Assembly: GCA_025362315.1 (NCBI GenBank)
Contig: JANYGP010000085.1
Location: 1-38,770, forward strand
DNA length: 38,770 bases
Reading direction: 5' to 3'
Source of the DNA: Polaromonas sp.
GTDB taxonomy: Bacteria > Pseudomonadota > Gammaproteobacteria > Burkholderiales > Burkholderiaceae_C
The translations under genes were made by a program, and so were the position numbers. Under the pieces are notes generated by a model. It was given only the letters and a program-made list of their open reading frames with translations, ran no database searches and was not told the origin of the DNA. Shown here piece after piece: positions 8,734 to 16,797 of the stretch; position 1 is the first letter of the stretch; each line of letters begins with the position of its first letter.

Positions 8734-10376
8734 TGGGTCAATCCTTGGTTTTCCGACACGCTGCGCAGTTTGAACCGCTGCAATTTGCCCGTTTCAGTGC
8801 GCGGCAGTTTGTCCAGAAACTCAATCTGGCGAGGGTATTTGAACGGCGCCAATATTGACTTGACATGGTCTTGCAGCAACTTGACGCAGGCCTCATCCCC
8901 GGCAATGCCAGACTTGAGCACCACAAAAGCCTTCACAACCATGCCCCGTTCCGTATCAGGCAACCCAATCACGCCACATTCGGCCACTGCCGGGTGCTGC
9001 ATCAATGCATCTTCAACCTCGGGCCCGCCCACGTTGTAGCCAGACGTGATGATCATGTCGTCATCGCGTGCCTGATAAAAAAAGTAGCCGTCTGCATCTT
9101 GCGTGAAGGCATCGCCCGGGTAGTTCCAGCCATTTTTAACGTACTTGGACTGGCGTGGGTCGTCCAGGTATTTGCAGCCCGTTGGCCCCATCACGGCAAG
9201 CTTGCCAACTGTACCCAGCGGCATTTCAATGCCCTCATCGTTGACCACTTTGGCTGTGTAGCCAGGCACCACTTTGCCTATTGCCCCACGCCGCACTTCA
9301 TCGGGTTTGCTGGAGATAAAAATATGAAACATCTCGGTCGTACCGATGCCGTCCAGCATCTCAATATCTGTCGCGTCCTTCCAAAGCTGGCGGGTTGCAT
9401 CGGGCAGCGCTTCGCCAGCACTCACACAGATCCGCAGCGACGGCGTGCCTGTCTGCTTCGCAAAGTTTGCCATCTGCCGATAAAAAGTAGGGGCGGTGTA
9501 GACGATGGTGGCGCGCGTTTCATTGATCAGTTTGACCATTGCTTCTGGTGTGTAAGGGATCGACGGGAAGTAAACAGAGGCACCAGCCGCAAAAGGGAAC
9601 AACAACAAACCACCCAGACCAAAGGTAAATGCCAGCGGAGGTGAACCCATCACAATGTCATCAGACCTGGCCCCAAGCACATGGTGTGGCCAAGCCTGGC
9701 AGGCAGCCAGCACATCCCGATGCGTGTGCACAACAGCCTTGGGTTTACCGGTGGTTCCTGACGTAAAGGCCATCATCGCCACATCATCCGCGGCGGTTAG
9801 ACACGGTTTGAAATCACCGTCTTTTTGCGCAGACAAAACCGCCAGTGAGCCGGGCTGATTCATCAGGTTAAACGGCACGATGGTTGTCAAAATGCCAGTT
9901 TGCGCCTGAGCGATGTCCAGCTCGTCCATCAATGTTGCATCGCAAAGAGCAAACTTGATTTGCGCCTTGTCAATCACCTCACCCAGCTCTTTGGCTCGCA
10001 GCAGCGGCATGGTGGCCACTGCTATCAGTCCGGCTTTCACCACGCCCAACCAGGCCAGAGCCATGCCAATGGAGTTGCCACCGCGCAGCAGCACGCGGTT
10101 GCCGGGTATCAGGCCGAAGTCTTCGGTAAGTACCTGCGCAATGCGGTTAATGCGTTCGCTGGCGTCCAGGTATGTCAATGTGATTTTGTCTGAACGCAAA
10201 AAAGGCCTGTCCATCAGAGCCCTACTTTGAATCTGCGCAAACAAGACATCAACCAGATTGGCCTGATCAGTAATTTTCTGCTCTGACAGGTCATAGCGCA
10301 TCTGCGCGCTTTGCTCAGGCGGCGGCAAGCGGTCGTGAACAAAGCGGTCAGTTTGTGCAGAGTGCGTTGGCGTCAT
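8730..10376 (-). CDS. Benzoate-type CoA ligase, probable 2-aminobenzoate-CoA ligase
   Basis: The 548-residue adenylate-forming enzyme activates an aromatic acid with ATP and CoA. It shows the P-loop-like MAFTSGTTGKPKAVVHTHRD (about 197-216), the core GIGTTEMFHIFIS, the hinge region YQARDDDMIITSGYNVGGPE, and the C-terminal PRTETGKLQRFKL with the adenylation Lys. The N-terminal layout (RFVHDRLPPPEQ) is that of benzoate/2-aminobenzoate-CoA ligases rather than fatty-acyl ligases. The neighbours (fused hydroxylase/reductase, acyl-CoA dehydrogenase, hydratase) match the Azoarcus evansii aerobic 2-aminobenzoate pathway, where this step is called AbmG. The start overlaps the acyl-CoA dehydrogenase stop (ATGA) and the stop overlaps the RidA-like start, so translation is coupled. 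Another aromatic acid (benzoate, salicylate) cannot be excluded. Confidence 0.85.
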   Translation of the reverse strand: MTPTHSAQTDRFVHDRLPPPEQSAQMRYDLSEQKITDQANLVDVLFAQIQSRALMDRPFLRSDKITLTYLDASERINRIAQVLTEDFGLIPGNRVLLRGGNSIGMALAWLGVVKAGLIAVATMPLLRAKELGEVIDKAQIKFALCDATLMDELDIAQAQTGILTTIVPFNLMNQPGSLAVLSAQKDGDFKPCLTAADDVAMMAFTSGTTGKPKAVVHTHRDVLAACQAWPHHVLGARSDDIVMGSPPLAFTFGLGGLLLFPFAAGASVYFPSIPYTPEAMVKLINETRATIVYTAPTFYRQMANFAKQTGTPSLRICVSAGEALPDATRQLWKDATDIEMLDGIGTTEMFHIFISSKPDEVRRGAIGKVVPGYTAKVVNDEGIEMPLGTVGKLAVMGPTGCKYLDDPRQSKYVKNGWNYPGDAFTQDADGYFFYQARDDDMIITSGYNVGGPEVEDALMQHPAVAECGVIGLPDTERGMVVKAFVVLKSGIAGDEACVKLLQDHVKSILAPFKYPRQIEFLDKLPRTETGKLQRFKLRSVSENQGLTQ

Positions 10377-11542
10377 GTTCTCAACAAAGCCTTTCCAATG
10401 ATGAGTTGCTGCACTTCAGTTGCGCCTTCATAAATGCGCAGCGAGCGAATATCGCGGTACAGGCTTTCCACCTTGGTTCCCACCTTGACGCCCAGCCCGC
10501 CGTGCATTTGCAATGCCATGTCAATCACGCGCTGGGCGTTTTCAGTTGCGGTCATTTTGGCCATGGCAGCTTCTGAAGTAACTTTGGCAATGTTGCCAGT
10601 CCGTTCACCCTCATCACGCAGCCATGCGGCGCGATAGGTCAGCAGGGCGGCAGCATCGACCAGCGCCGCCATTTCTCCCAGCTTGGCCTGCGTCAACTGA
10701 AAGTCCGCCAGCTTGCCGCCAAACATGCTGCGCTGTTTTGAATAGCTGACTGCTTCAGCCAACGCCCGCCGCGCCATACCTAATGCCGCTGCAGCAACTG
10801 ATGCCCGAAAGATATCGAGCGTTTGCATGGCCAGCTTGAAGCCACCATTCAGTTCTCCCAACTGGCTGCCAGCGGGCACCACACAGTTTTCAAATTTAAG
10901 CGTTGCCAGCGGGTGCGGTGCCATCACGGCAATTTGCGCGCTGGCGTCCAGGCCTGACGTGGTTGCATCCACAATAAATGGCGTGATACCGCGTGTGCCC
11001 GCATTTGTATCGGTCTTGACAAATGTGACATAAAAATCGGCAATGCCGCCGTTGCTGATCCAGGTTTTGCTGCCGTTGATGGCCCAGCCATTGTCTGTCT
11101 GCACAGCAGTCGTTGTCATGGCTCCAGCGTCAGAGCCAGCGTCAGCTTCGCTCAGTGCAAAGGCAGCGATTTTCTTGCCGCTGGCGACATGCGGCAGATA
11201 AGCCGTTTGCTGCTCTGGCGTCCCCGCCAGCGTAATTGCGCCACTGCCCAAGCCCTGCATTGCAAAAGCAAAGTCGGCCAATGGTGAGTAAAAAGCCAGC
11301 GTTTCACGCAAAATGGCCAGCGCACGTGAATCAAGCTTGGGCAACGCACCACCAAATTCGGCTGGCACGCAGTAGCGCAACCAGCCCGCATTACCCAGCC
11401 GCTGCACCCATTCGCGGCACGCAGTTCGGTCGTCAGTTTCATCAACCTGCTGCGTTGCTGCCCAACTAACCAGACCAGTGCCTAAAGCGCGGTGTACGCC
11501 GTCAAAGAACGGCAAATTTAAATGGGCAGTCAAAGGCTTCAT
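10373..11542 (-). CDS. Acyl-CoA dehydrogenase
   Basis: The 389-residue product is of normal length for an FAD acyl-CoA dehydrogenase. It has [18 protein letters not shown] (FAD/substrate region), [19 protein letters not shown], the C-terminal MQMHGGLG-type ADLQMHGG region, and [14 protein letters not shown], where the Glu is the usual catalytic base position. I place the start at ATG 11542 ([13 protein letters not shown]), with GGAAG upstream. The frame stays open 79 codons further, but that part reads through a REP-like repeat and lacks homology. It lies between the enoyl-CoA hydratase and CoA ligase genes and overlaps the ligase start. The likely job is to oxidise a non-aromatic CoA thioester formed after ring reduction of 2-aminobenzoyl-CoA. 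The exact substrate is not visible. Confidence 0.9.
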   Translation of the reverse strand: MKPLTAHLNLPFFDGVHRALGTGLVSWAATQQVDETDDRTACREWVQRLGNAGWLRYCVPAEFGGALPKLDSRALAILRETLAFYSPLADFAFAMQGLGSGAITLAGTPEQQTAYLPHVASGKKIAAFALSEADAGSDAGAMTTTAVQTDNGWAINGSKTWISNGGIADFYVTFVKTDTNAGTRGITPFIVDATTSGLDASAQIAVMAPHPLATLKFENCVVPAGSQLGELNGGFKLAMQTLDIFRASVAAAALGMARRALAEAVSYSKQRSMFGGKLADFQLTQAKLGEMAALVDAAALLTYRAAWLRDEGERTGNIAKVTSEAAMAKMTATENAQRVIDMALQMHGGLGVKVGTKVESLYRDIRSLRIYEGATEVQQLIIGKALLRT

Positions 11543-11555
11543 GATGAAACTTCCG

Positions 11556-11646
11556 CCATGCCTGCAAAGGCAGGTATCCAGTCCGGTGTTTGATATCTCA
11601 CATTGATTTGCAGCAGGTCTCGATTCCCGCCTTCGCGGCAATGACA
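11556..11646. repeat. REP/BIME-like inverted repeat pair
   Basis: Two diverged, oppositely oriented units lie at about 11556-11580 (ATGCCTGCAAAGGCAGGTAT) and 11621-11645 (CGATTCCCGCCTTCGCGGCA), separated by ~40 bases. Each has its own small stem (CCTGC/GCAGG; CCGC/GCGG). The right unit resembles the common 'attcccgccttcgcgggaat' repetitive extragenic palindrome. It sits in the only sizeable gap within the aminobenzoate operon, between the enoyl-CoA hydratase stop and the acyl-CoA dehydrogenase start, and could affect mRNA processing there. Confidence 0.7.
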
Positions 11647-11672
11647 TGCACGGGCATTTGTTCTTGTCACTT

Positions 11673-12527
11673 CTAATTTCCCTCAAACACTGGTTTTTGT
11701 TTTGCAGAAAAAGCCTCATACGCTCGGGTGAAGTCCTGCGTCTGCATGCAAATAGCCTGCGCTTGGGCTTCAGCTTCAATGGCCTGGTCCAGCGTCATGG
11801 CCCATTCCTGATGCAGCATGGTTTTGGTCATGCTGTGTGCAAAGGTCGGGCCGCTGGCCAGCTCGTGTGCCAGTTTTTGAGCAGCGGCCAGCAAGTCATC
11901 ACCTTCATGCAGCGCGTTGAAAAAGCCCCACTGCAAGCCTTCTTGTGCAGCCATCGCGCGGCCAGTAAAGAGCAGCTCTGCCGCACGTCCCTGGCCAATC
12001 ATGCGGGGCAGCAGGGCGCATGCGCCCATGTCCGCGCCTGCCAGCCCAACCCGGGTAAACAAAAAAGCTGTTTTGGCCAGCGGCGTACCCAAGCGCATGT
12101 CAGCAGCCAGCGCCATCATCGCGCCAGCCCCTGCGCAAATGCCGTCAACTGCCGCAATGATCGGCTGTGGGCACAAACGCATCTGCTTGACCAAATCGCC
12201 CGTCATGCGGGTGAACTCCAGCATCTCTGTCATGCCCATGTTGGTCAGCGGGCCAATGATTTCATGCACATCACCACCGGAGCAAAAGTTACCGCCCGCG
12301 CCCACAAGCACAATCGCCTTGACATCCGTGGCGTGGTTGAACGCAGCAAACAGGTTGCGCAGCTCGTGGTAAGAGTCAAATGTCAACGGGTTCTTGCGCT
12401 CGGGGCGATTGAGCGTCAGCGTTGCTACGCCCCCATCAAACGCATAGGAAAAATGCGTGGCGCTGTAGCTAGCAATCGCATCAAATTGCGGACGCATCGG
12501 GTTGGTAGGTGTGATGTAGTGCTTCAT
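11673..12527 (-). CDS. Enoyl-CoA hydratase/isomerase family protein
   Basis: This is a 284-residue crotonase-fold protein. Visible signatures are [17 protein letters not shown], the first oxyanion-hole segment [15 protein letters not shown] (about 77-91), the second [16 protein letters not shown], and [15 protein letters not shown]. It would hydrate or hydrolyse a CoA-thioester intermediate, in line with ring-cleavage steps after 2-aminobenzoyl-CoA reduction. The start codon overlaps the MarR stop (ATGA), so it is co-translated with the regulator. A Met at residue 11 is an alternative start, but the overlap favours the first. The family assignment is strong; the precise reaction is inferred from context. 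Confidence 0.88.
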   Translation of the reverse strand: MKHYITPTNPMRPQFDAIASYSATHFSYAFDGGVATLTLNRPERKNPLTFDSYHELRNLFAAFNHATDVKAIVLVGAGGNFCSGGDVHEIIGPLTNMGMTEMLEFTRMTGDLVKQMRLCPQPIIAAVDGICAGAGAMMALAADMRLGTPLAKTAFLFTRVGLAGADMGACALLPRMIGQGRAAELLFTGRAMAAQEGLQWGFFNALHEGDDLLAAAQKLAHELASGPTFAHSMTKTMLHQEWAMTLDQAIEAEAQAQAICMQTQDFTRAYEAFSAKQKPVFEGN

Positions 12528-13012
12528 ACGGTGTCTAAAGTCCGGTCAAGTGTTCTTGCGTGGTGGTGCGCCTTGACCTTGCCCAAAAGCTTGTACAGGG
12601 CATCGACTTCCCGGGCCGACAGAACGTCAAAGCTGGAGACAATCCATTGCTCGTGCTGCCTGGCCATATCATCAAAAGTTTTGCGGCCCTGTGCTGTCAG
12701 CCGCACGCAGTAGGCTCGCCTGTCACCATCAACTTCCATGCGCTCAACCAGCCCTTCTGCCACCAGCTGATCGGTGATGCCGGTCACATTGCCGCCGGTC
12801 ACCATCATGCGCCGCGACAGCTCGTTCATCTTCAAACCGTCGGGGTTGCGCTGCAACTGCGCCATCAAATCAAAACGTGGCAGCGTGGTGTCAAACTGCT
12901 CGCGCAGGTTGTTGCGCACCTGCTTTTCAACCAGCTGCGTGCACGTCAGCAGGCGCAGCCAGAGCCGCAGGGCTTCCGGGTGAGAACTGTGGCTTTGGGC
13001 TTCCATGTCCAT
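12524..13012 (-). CDS. MarR-family transcriptional regulator
   Basis: The 162-residue winged-helix protein carries a MarR core: [40 protein letters not shown] (recognition helix, about 65-84) and the wing [21 protein letters not shown]. MarR proteins of aromatic-CoA operons usually repress and are released by the CoA thioester. It is located between the fused hydroxylase and the hydratase, so it is likely autoregulated with the operon. A candidate operator lies upstream of the hydroxylase gene at 15443-15456. Met3 is an alternative start six bases in. The effector is not visible from sequence; 2-aminobenzoyl-CoA is the natural guess. Confidence 0.88.
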   Translation of the reverse strand: MDMEAQSHSSHPEALRLWLRLLTCTQLVEKQVRNNLREQFDTTLPRFDLMAQLQRNPDGLKMNELSRRMMVTGGNVTGITDQLVAEGLVERMEVDGDRRAYCVRLTAQGRKTFDDMARQHEQWIVSSFDVLSAREVDALYKLLGKVKAHHHARTLDRTLDTV

Positions 13013-13024
13013 AAAGCTTCTTCC

Positions 13025-13083
13025 AATGCTATATATTAATGAGCTGCTAGCGCCCGTATTTATTGGGCTACAGCCTCTTTTTT
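13025..13083 (+). repeat. Dispersed ~58-bp palindromic repeat, copy B
   Basis: It runs from AATGCTAT through GAGCTGCTAGCGCCCG and TATTTATTGGGCTA to a T-rich end, with 20+ bases identical to copy A at 8226. It fills the gap between the hydroxylase stop and the MarR start. The last codons (AVAQ) and the stop codon of the hydroxylase gene at 13060-13062 are read from the complementary strand of this repeat, so the repeat defines the 3' end of that gene. Confidence 0.75.
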
Positions 13084-15423
13084 CTTGAGTATTTCACGGT
13101 ACAGCTGATCCCGGCCGCTTTCATACGGCTTGGGCCATGTCACGTGGCGGCTTTGCATTTTGGCGGCTTCGTGCAGTGTCCAGGCCGGGTTGGCCAAGTG
13201 CGGGCGAGCCACAGCGCACAGGTCAGCGCGACCCGCGGCAATGATGCTGTTGACCTGGTCACTTTCCGATATGGCGCCTACTGCCATGGTTTGAATCCCC
13301 ACCTCATTGCGTATGCGGTCGGCAAATGGCGTCTGGTACATGCGGCCGTACACCGGCTTGGCGGCACGCGTGGTCTGGCCTGATGACACATCTATCACGT
13401 CGCAGCCGGCAGCCTTGAACAGGTGCGCAATCTGCACCGCATCGTCATCGGTGTTGCCGCCGGGTGCCCAGTCGTGCGCCGAAATACGCACACTCATTGG
13501 CAAATGCGCGGGCCACACAGCGCGCATGGCTGTGAACACTTCCAGCGGATAACGGCAACGGTTTTCCAGGCTGCCCCCATATTCATCGGTGCGGTGATTG
13601 GTCAGCGGCGTGATGAAGCTAGACAGCAAATAGCCATGCGCGCAGTGCAGCTCAAGCCAGTCAAAGCCTGCTTCGACTGCATAACGGGTGGACTGAACAA
13701 ACTTAGCAGTGATGCGATCCATGTCGGCACGTGTCATTGCACTTGGCGTCTGGTTGGTCGGGCCAAACGGTATGGCGCTGGCAGCAATCAACGGCCAGTT
13801 GCCCGTGGCAAGCGGTTCATCAGTTTGTTCCCAGCCAACTTGAGTTGAACCTTTCGGGCCGCTGTGGCCCAGCTGCAAGCCCATCTTTGCGCCGTTGCCG
13901 GAGGCATGCGCAAAATCAACGATTCGCTTCAGCGCAAGCATTTGCGCCTCGTTGTACAGGCCGGGGCAGCCGGGTGTGATGCGGCCCTCTGGCGAGGGTG
14001 CTGTCATTTCCACAAACACCAGCGCCGCGCCGCCCAGCACCCGCGCACCAATGTGCACCAGGTGAAAGTCCTGTACCAGTCCATCGACAGCGCTGTATGT
14101 GGCCATGGGCGACACCACCACGCGATTTTTAAGCTGTACGTCGCGTACGTTCAGTGGCAGCAGCATGGGAAAAGTCGCCCGCACCCTTGCTACTCCGTGT
14201 ACTGGGCTGCCAACCGGGGTAGCTGGTGCTACGCGCTGATTGACGGACTCTGCCAGCCACTGCTCATACCCCTTGAGCCAACCCGCATCACGCACCCGCA
14301 AGTTTTCATGGCTGATGCGCTGCGACCGCGTCATCATCGAATAGAAAAACTGCTCTGCCTCCAGGCTGCTATACCGATCAACATTTTCAAACCACTCGGT
14401 GGAGTTGCGCGCAGCATTTTGAATTTTCAGCACTTCTACCGATCGCACGGCCTCATAGGCTTGCAATGCTTCAGCGGTATTGCTTGTTTTTGCAAAGCAG
14501 CGCGCCAGCTCAATGGCATCTTCCAGCGCCAGCTTGGTGCCACTGCCAATTGAAAAATGCGCTGTGTGTGCTGCATCGCCCATCAACACAATCGGCACTT
14601 GCTTGCCGGCAATTGCTTCGTTGTGCACCCAATGCTCACACACCACACGCGGGAACTGAATCCATATTGCCGAACCGCGCACGTGCGTAGCGTTGTTCAT
14701 CAGCGGGTGGCCGTCCAGGTACTTGTAGAACAAGCGCTCACAAAACGCAATCCCGTCTTCCTGGCTCATCGTGTCCAGTCCATGGGCCTTCCAAACCGCA
14801 TCGGGCGTCTCCACAATAAAGGTGGATGTATCCGCATCAAACTTGTAGGCATGGGCTGCAAACCAGCCATGCTCTGTTTGCTCAAACGCAAAGGTAAACG
14901 CATCAAAAGTTTTCTTCGTGCCCAGCCACACAAAGCGGCAATTGCGCATTTCCACGTCGGGTTTGTAAGTGCTGGCATAGCGGGTCCGCACCCGGCTGTT
15001 CAGTCCGTCGCAGGCAATCAGTACATCGGCGTTGTATTGAGCCGCAATGGCCTGGTCGTCCTGCACATCTGCTTCGAAGACCAGAACGACTCCCAATTCA
15101 ATGCAGCGCTCCTGCAGAATGTTCAACAACTTTTTGCGCCCAATTCCGCAGAAGCCATGGCCGCCAGAGCGGACACTTCGCCCCTTGAAAAACATCTCCA
15201 CATCGTCCCAGTGATTGAACGCATCGCCGATCAGCTGCGCGCTCACCGGGTCAGCAGTACGCAAATTGCCGAGCGTCTGGTCAGACAGCACCACGCCCCA
15301 GCCAAAGGTGTCAAAAGGCCGGTTGCGCTCCACCACAGTGATCACATGCGCTGGGTCCTGCAGTTTCATCAGCACTGCAAAATACAAACCCGCTGGGCCA
15401 CCACCGAGACAAACAATATTCAT
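13060..15423 (-). CDS. Fused FAD hydroxylase / OYE reductase (2-aminobenzoyl-CoA monooxygenase/reductase type)
   Basis: The 787-residue fusion has two enzymes. Residues 1-~385 are a flavoprotein aromatic hydroxylase with the dinucleotide motif GGGPAG at 7-12 and the second FAD motif [20 protein letters not shown]. Residues ~415-770 are an Old-Yellow-Enzyme/NADH:flavin oxidoreductase domain ([47 protein letters not shown]). This domain order and length match 2-aminobenzoyl-CoA monooxygenase/reductase of Azoarcus evansii, which hydroxylates and then reduces the ring to a non-aromatic enamine-ketone; database names for relatives include bifunctional salicylyl-CoA 5-hydroxylase/oxidoreductase. 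It is the first gene of the operon, preceded by a good promoter. The last residues and stop codon are encoded by a dispersed repeat. Confidence 0.9.
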   Translation of the reverse strand: MNIVCLGGGPAGLYFAVLMKLQDPAHVITVVERNRPFDTFGWGVVLSDQTLGNLRTADPVSAQLIGDAFNHWDDVEMFFKGRSVRSGGHGFCGIGRKKLLNILQERCIELGVVLVFEADVQDDQAIAAQYNADVLIACDGLNSRVRTRYASTYKPDVEMRNCRFVWLGTKKTFDAFTFAFEQTEHGWFAAHAYKFDADTSTFIVETPDAVWKAHGLDTMSQEDGIAFCERLFYKYLDGHPLMNNATHVRGSAIWIQFPRVVCEHWVHNEAIAGKQVPIVLMGDAAHTAHFSIGSGTKLALEDAIELARCFAKTSNTAEALQAYEAVRSVEVLKIQNAARNSTEWFENVDRYSSLEAEQFFYSMMTRSQRISHENLRVRDAGWLKGYEQWLAESVNQRVAPATPVGSPVHGVARVRATFPMLLPLNVRDVQLKNRVVVSPMATYSAVDGLVQDFHLVHIGARVLGGAALVFVEMTAPSPEGRITPGCPGLYNEAQMLALKRIVDFAHASGNGAKMGLQLGHSGPKGSTQVGWEQTDEPLATGNWPLIAASAIPFGPTNQTPSAMTRADMDRITAKFVQSTRYAVEAGFDWLELHCAHGYLLSSFITPLTNHRTDEYGGSLENRCRYPLEVFTAMRAVWPAHLPMSVRISAHDWAPGGNTDDDAVQIAHLFKAAGCDVIDVSSGQTTRAAKPVYGRMYQTPFADRIRNEVGIQTMAVGAISESDQVNSIIAAGRADLCAVARPHLANPAWTLHEAAKMQSRHVTWPKPYESGRDQLYREILKKKEAVAQ

Positions 15424-15442
15424 GACGCTTTTGCCTTTTAAT

Positions 15443-15456
15443 CAATTCTTCAATTG
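15443..15456. promoter_or_regulatory. Candidate MarR operator
   Basis: A perfect inverted repeat, CAATT-cttc-AATTG, overlaps the -10 region and expected transcription start of the hydroxylase promoter, where a repressor would block initiation. MarR proteins bind AT-rich palindromes of this kind, and a marR gene is third-last to be expected only two genes away in the operon. A related sequence, CAATTGNANNATT, occurs at 16728 in the enamidase/hnr divergent region. The link to this MarR is inferred. Confidence 0.35.
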
Positions 15457-15481
15457 TTTAGGCTTAAAGTATATTTGTCAA
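15453..15481 (-). promoter_or_regulatory. Sigma-70-like promoter of the aminobenzoate operon
   Basis: On the minus strand a consensus -35 box TTGACA (15481-15476) is followed by a 17-base spacer and a -10-like AACAAT (15458-15453), placing the transcript start about 20-25 bases before the hydroxylase ATG at 15423. The -35 box lies inside the 3' end of the enamidase gene, so the operon can be expressed independently of enamidase. It is a sequence match only. Confidence 0.5.
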
Positions 15482-16684
15482 GCGGCTGGACAGCTGCTGT
15501 TCAACCACCGGTATCCGCGTCGCAGGCGGCGTGTTGCGGCTGCGGCCGCAGCGCGCCAGGCCGTCAATCATCACCATGCCCACGCCAGGCAGGTCACCGC
15601 GGGTGATGCTGTCCAGCATGTCGCTGCCGGCGGAGTGTTGGGCTTTGTCGAGGAAGACAAAGTCAGCAGCGCGGCCAATTTCAATCAGCCCGCAGTTCAG
15701 GCCGCGTATGCGCGCCGTATTGCCAGTGGCAAAACAAAACACCAGCTCTGGCGCAATGTTGCCCAAGGCTGATAGCAACGAAATCATGCGCAGCATGCCA
15801 AGCGGTTGCACACCCGAGCCTGCCGGGCCGTCCGTCCCCAAAATGACGCGATGTGGACACTTGAGTTGCATTGCCGCCTGCGCAGCCGCTATCGCAACTC
15901 TCTCATTGCCGTTGTGAACAATTTCAATTGCGCGGGACGACTTTTCACACAACTCGCACACATGCTGTTCTGACAGTGATGTATGCCCGCCGTTGATGTG
16001 GCCGATGATGTCAGCGTCGGCTTCAAGTACTGTATCTTTATCAATATAGCCCGAACCGGGCACTGACGGGCCGCCCGTGTGAATGGTGCTTTGCATGCCG
16101 TATTTACGCGCCCAGCCGACCATTTCTTTGGCCTCGTACCCGGCTTTGACCGTACCCAATCCAACCTCACCCAGCAGCGTCACGCCTGCGTCTGCCAGGT
16201 CTTTGAAATCTTGCTCAACCATGCCTTTTTCAATGATGGGAGCACCGGCAATCACCTTGACGCCACCCGGGCGAAAGTTGTCAAACGCACGCTGCGCGGT
16301 AATGGCAAGAGCCTTCAAACCCACAATGTCTTTTGGCCTGCCAGGCAGGTGCACCTCGCCAGCTGAAACCATCGTGGTCACACCCCCGTGCATGGTCGAT
16401 TCAATCCAGCCAAGCTGGTTCTGGCGTGGCGTCCAGTCGCCAAAAACGGGGTGAACGTGGCTGTCTATCAGGCCTGGGCACACGCAGGTCTGCTGGGCAT
16501 CAATCACAGTGGTTGCATGACTTTGATCGCAGTCCTTGGCCTTGCTTACAGCAACAATCAATCCGTCATTGATGACGATGGTGTCTGCATCAAGTATGGG
16601 CTGGTCAATATCGCCCGACAGGAGCAGGCCAATGTTTTTGATGACAACTTTGCCAGACGTAGAACTTGTTTGGAGGTCTGCCAT
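15464..16684 (-). CDS. ena: Enamidase (6-oxo-tetrahydronicotinate hydrolase), amidohydrolase family
   Basis: The 406-residue amidohydrolase closely resembles, from recall, Eubacterium barkeri enamidase, a binuclear Fe-Zn enzyme that opens 1,4,5,6-tetrahydro-6-oxonicotinate to 2-formylglutarate and ammonia. Shared stretches include VVIKNIGLLLSGDI near the start, HGGVTTMVSAGEVHLPGRPK (99-118), GEVGLGTVKAGYEAKEMVGW and SRNTPPA near the end. Metal-ligand candidates are His76 and His78 (HVH), His202 (IHTGG), His229 (GHINGG) and Asp285 (LGTDGPAGSG). The start at 16684 has a GGGGAC site upstream. It faces 6-hydroxynicotinate reductase across a 113-base divergent promoter region, which supports the substrate. 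It reads in the same direction as the aminobenzoate operon, 40 bases upstream of it, so read-through is possible. Confidence 0.85.
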   Translation of the reverse strand: MADLQTSSTSGKVVIKNIGLLLSGDIDQPILDADTIVINDGLIVAVSKAKDCDQSHATTVIDAQQTCVCPGLIDSHVHPVFGDWTPRQNQLGWIESTMHGGVTTMVSAGEVHLPGRPKDIVGLKALAITAQRAFDNFRPGGVKVIAGAPIIEKGMVEQDFKDLADAGVTLLGEVGLGTVKAGYEAKEMVGWARKYGMQSTIHTGGPSVPGSGYIDKDTVLEADADIIGHINGGHTSLSEQHVCELCEKSSRAIEIVHNGNERVAIAAAQAAMQLKCPHRVILGTDGPAGSGVQPLGMLRMISLLSALGNIAPELVFCFATGNTARIRGLNCGLIEIGRAADFVFLDKAQHSAGSDMLDSITRGDLPGVGMVMIDGLARCGRSRNTPPATRIPVVEQQLSSRLTNIL

Positions 16685-16797
16685 GATGTCCCCATTAAAA
16701 GATTTTCGGTTATTGATTACTGCTGGTCAATTGGATGATTAAATGCAGTAGCTGACAAACATTTTTATACAAAACCAAACACAGCCCGATTTGAATC
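16685..16797. promoter_or_regulatory. Divergent promoter region between ena and hnr
   Basis: These 113 AT-rich bases separate the start codons of enamidase (minus) and 6-hydroxynicotinate reductase (plus) and must hold both promoters. A TACTGC...GCAGTA inverted repeat flanks CAATTGGATGATTAA at 16728-16742, which shares CAATTGNANNATT with the candidate MarR site at 15443. No convincing -35/-10 pair stands out, and hnr has no clear ribosome-binding site. No dedicated regulator gene for the nicotinate genes is present in the window. Confidence 0.45.

Noticed and set aside
10373..11779. A longer acyl-CoA dehydrogenase with 79 extra N-terminal residues.
   Set aside because: The extra part is Arg/Cys-rich, reads through REP-like repeats and the hydratase 3' end, and lacks family similarity; ATG 11542 gives a normal-length enzyme with a ribosome-binding site.
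11646..12713. A 355-codon open frame on the plus strand over the enoyl-CoA hydratase gene.
   Set aside because: It is the reverse of a well-recognised crotonase gene; composition rich in His/Arg/Cys and no family motifs.
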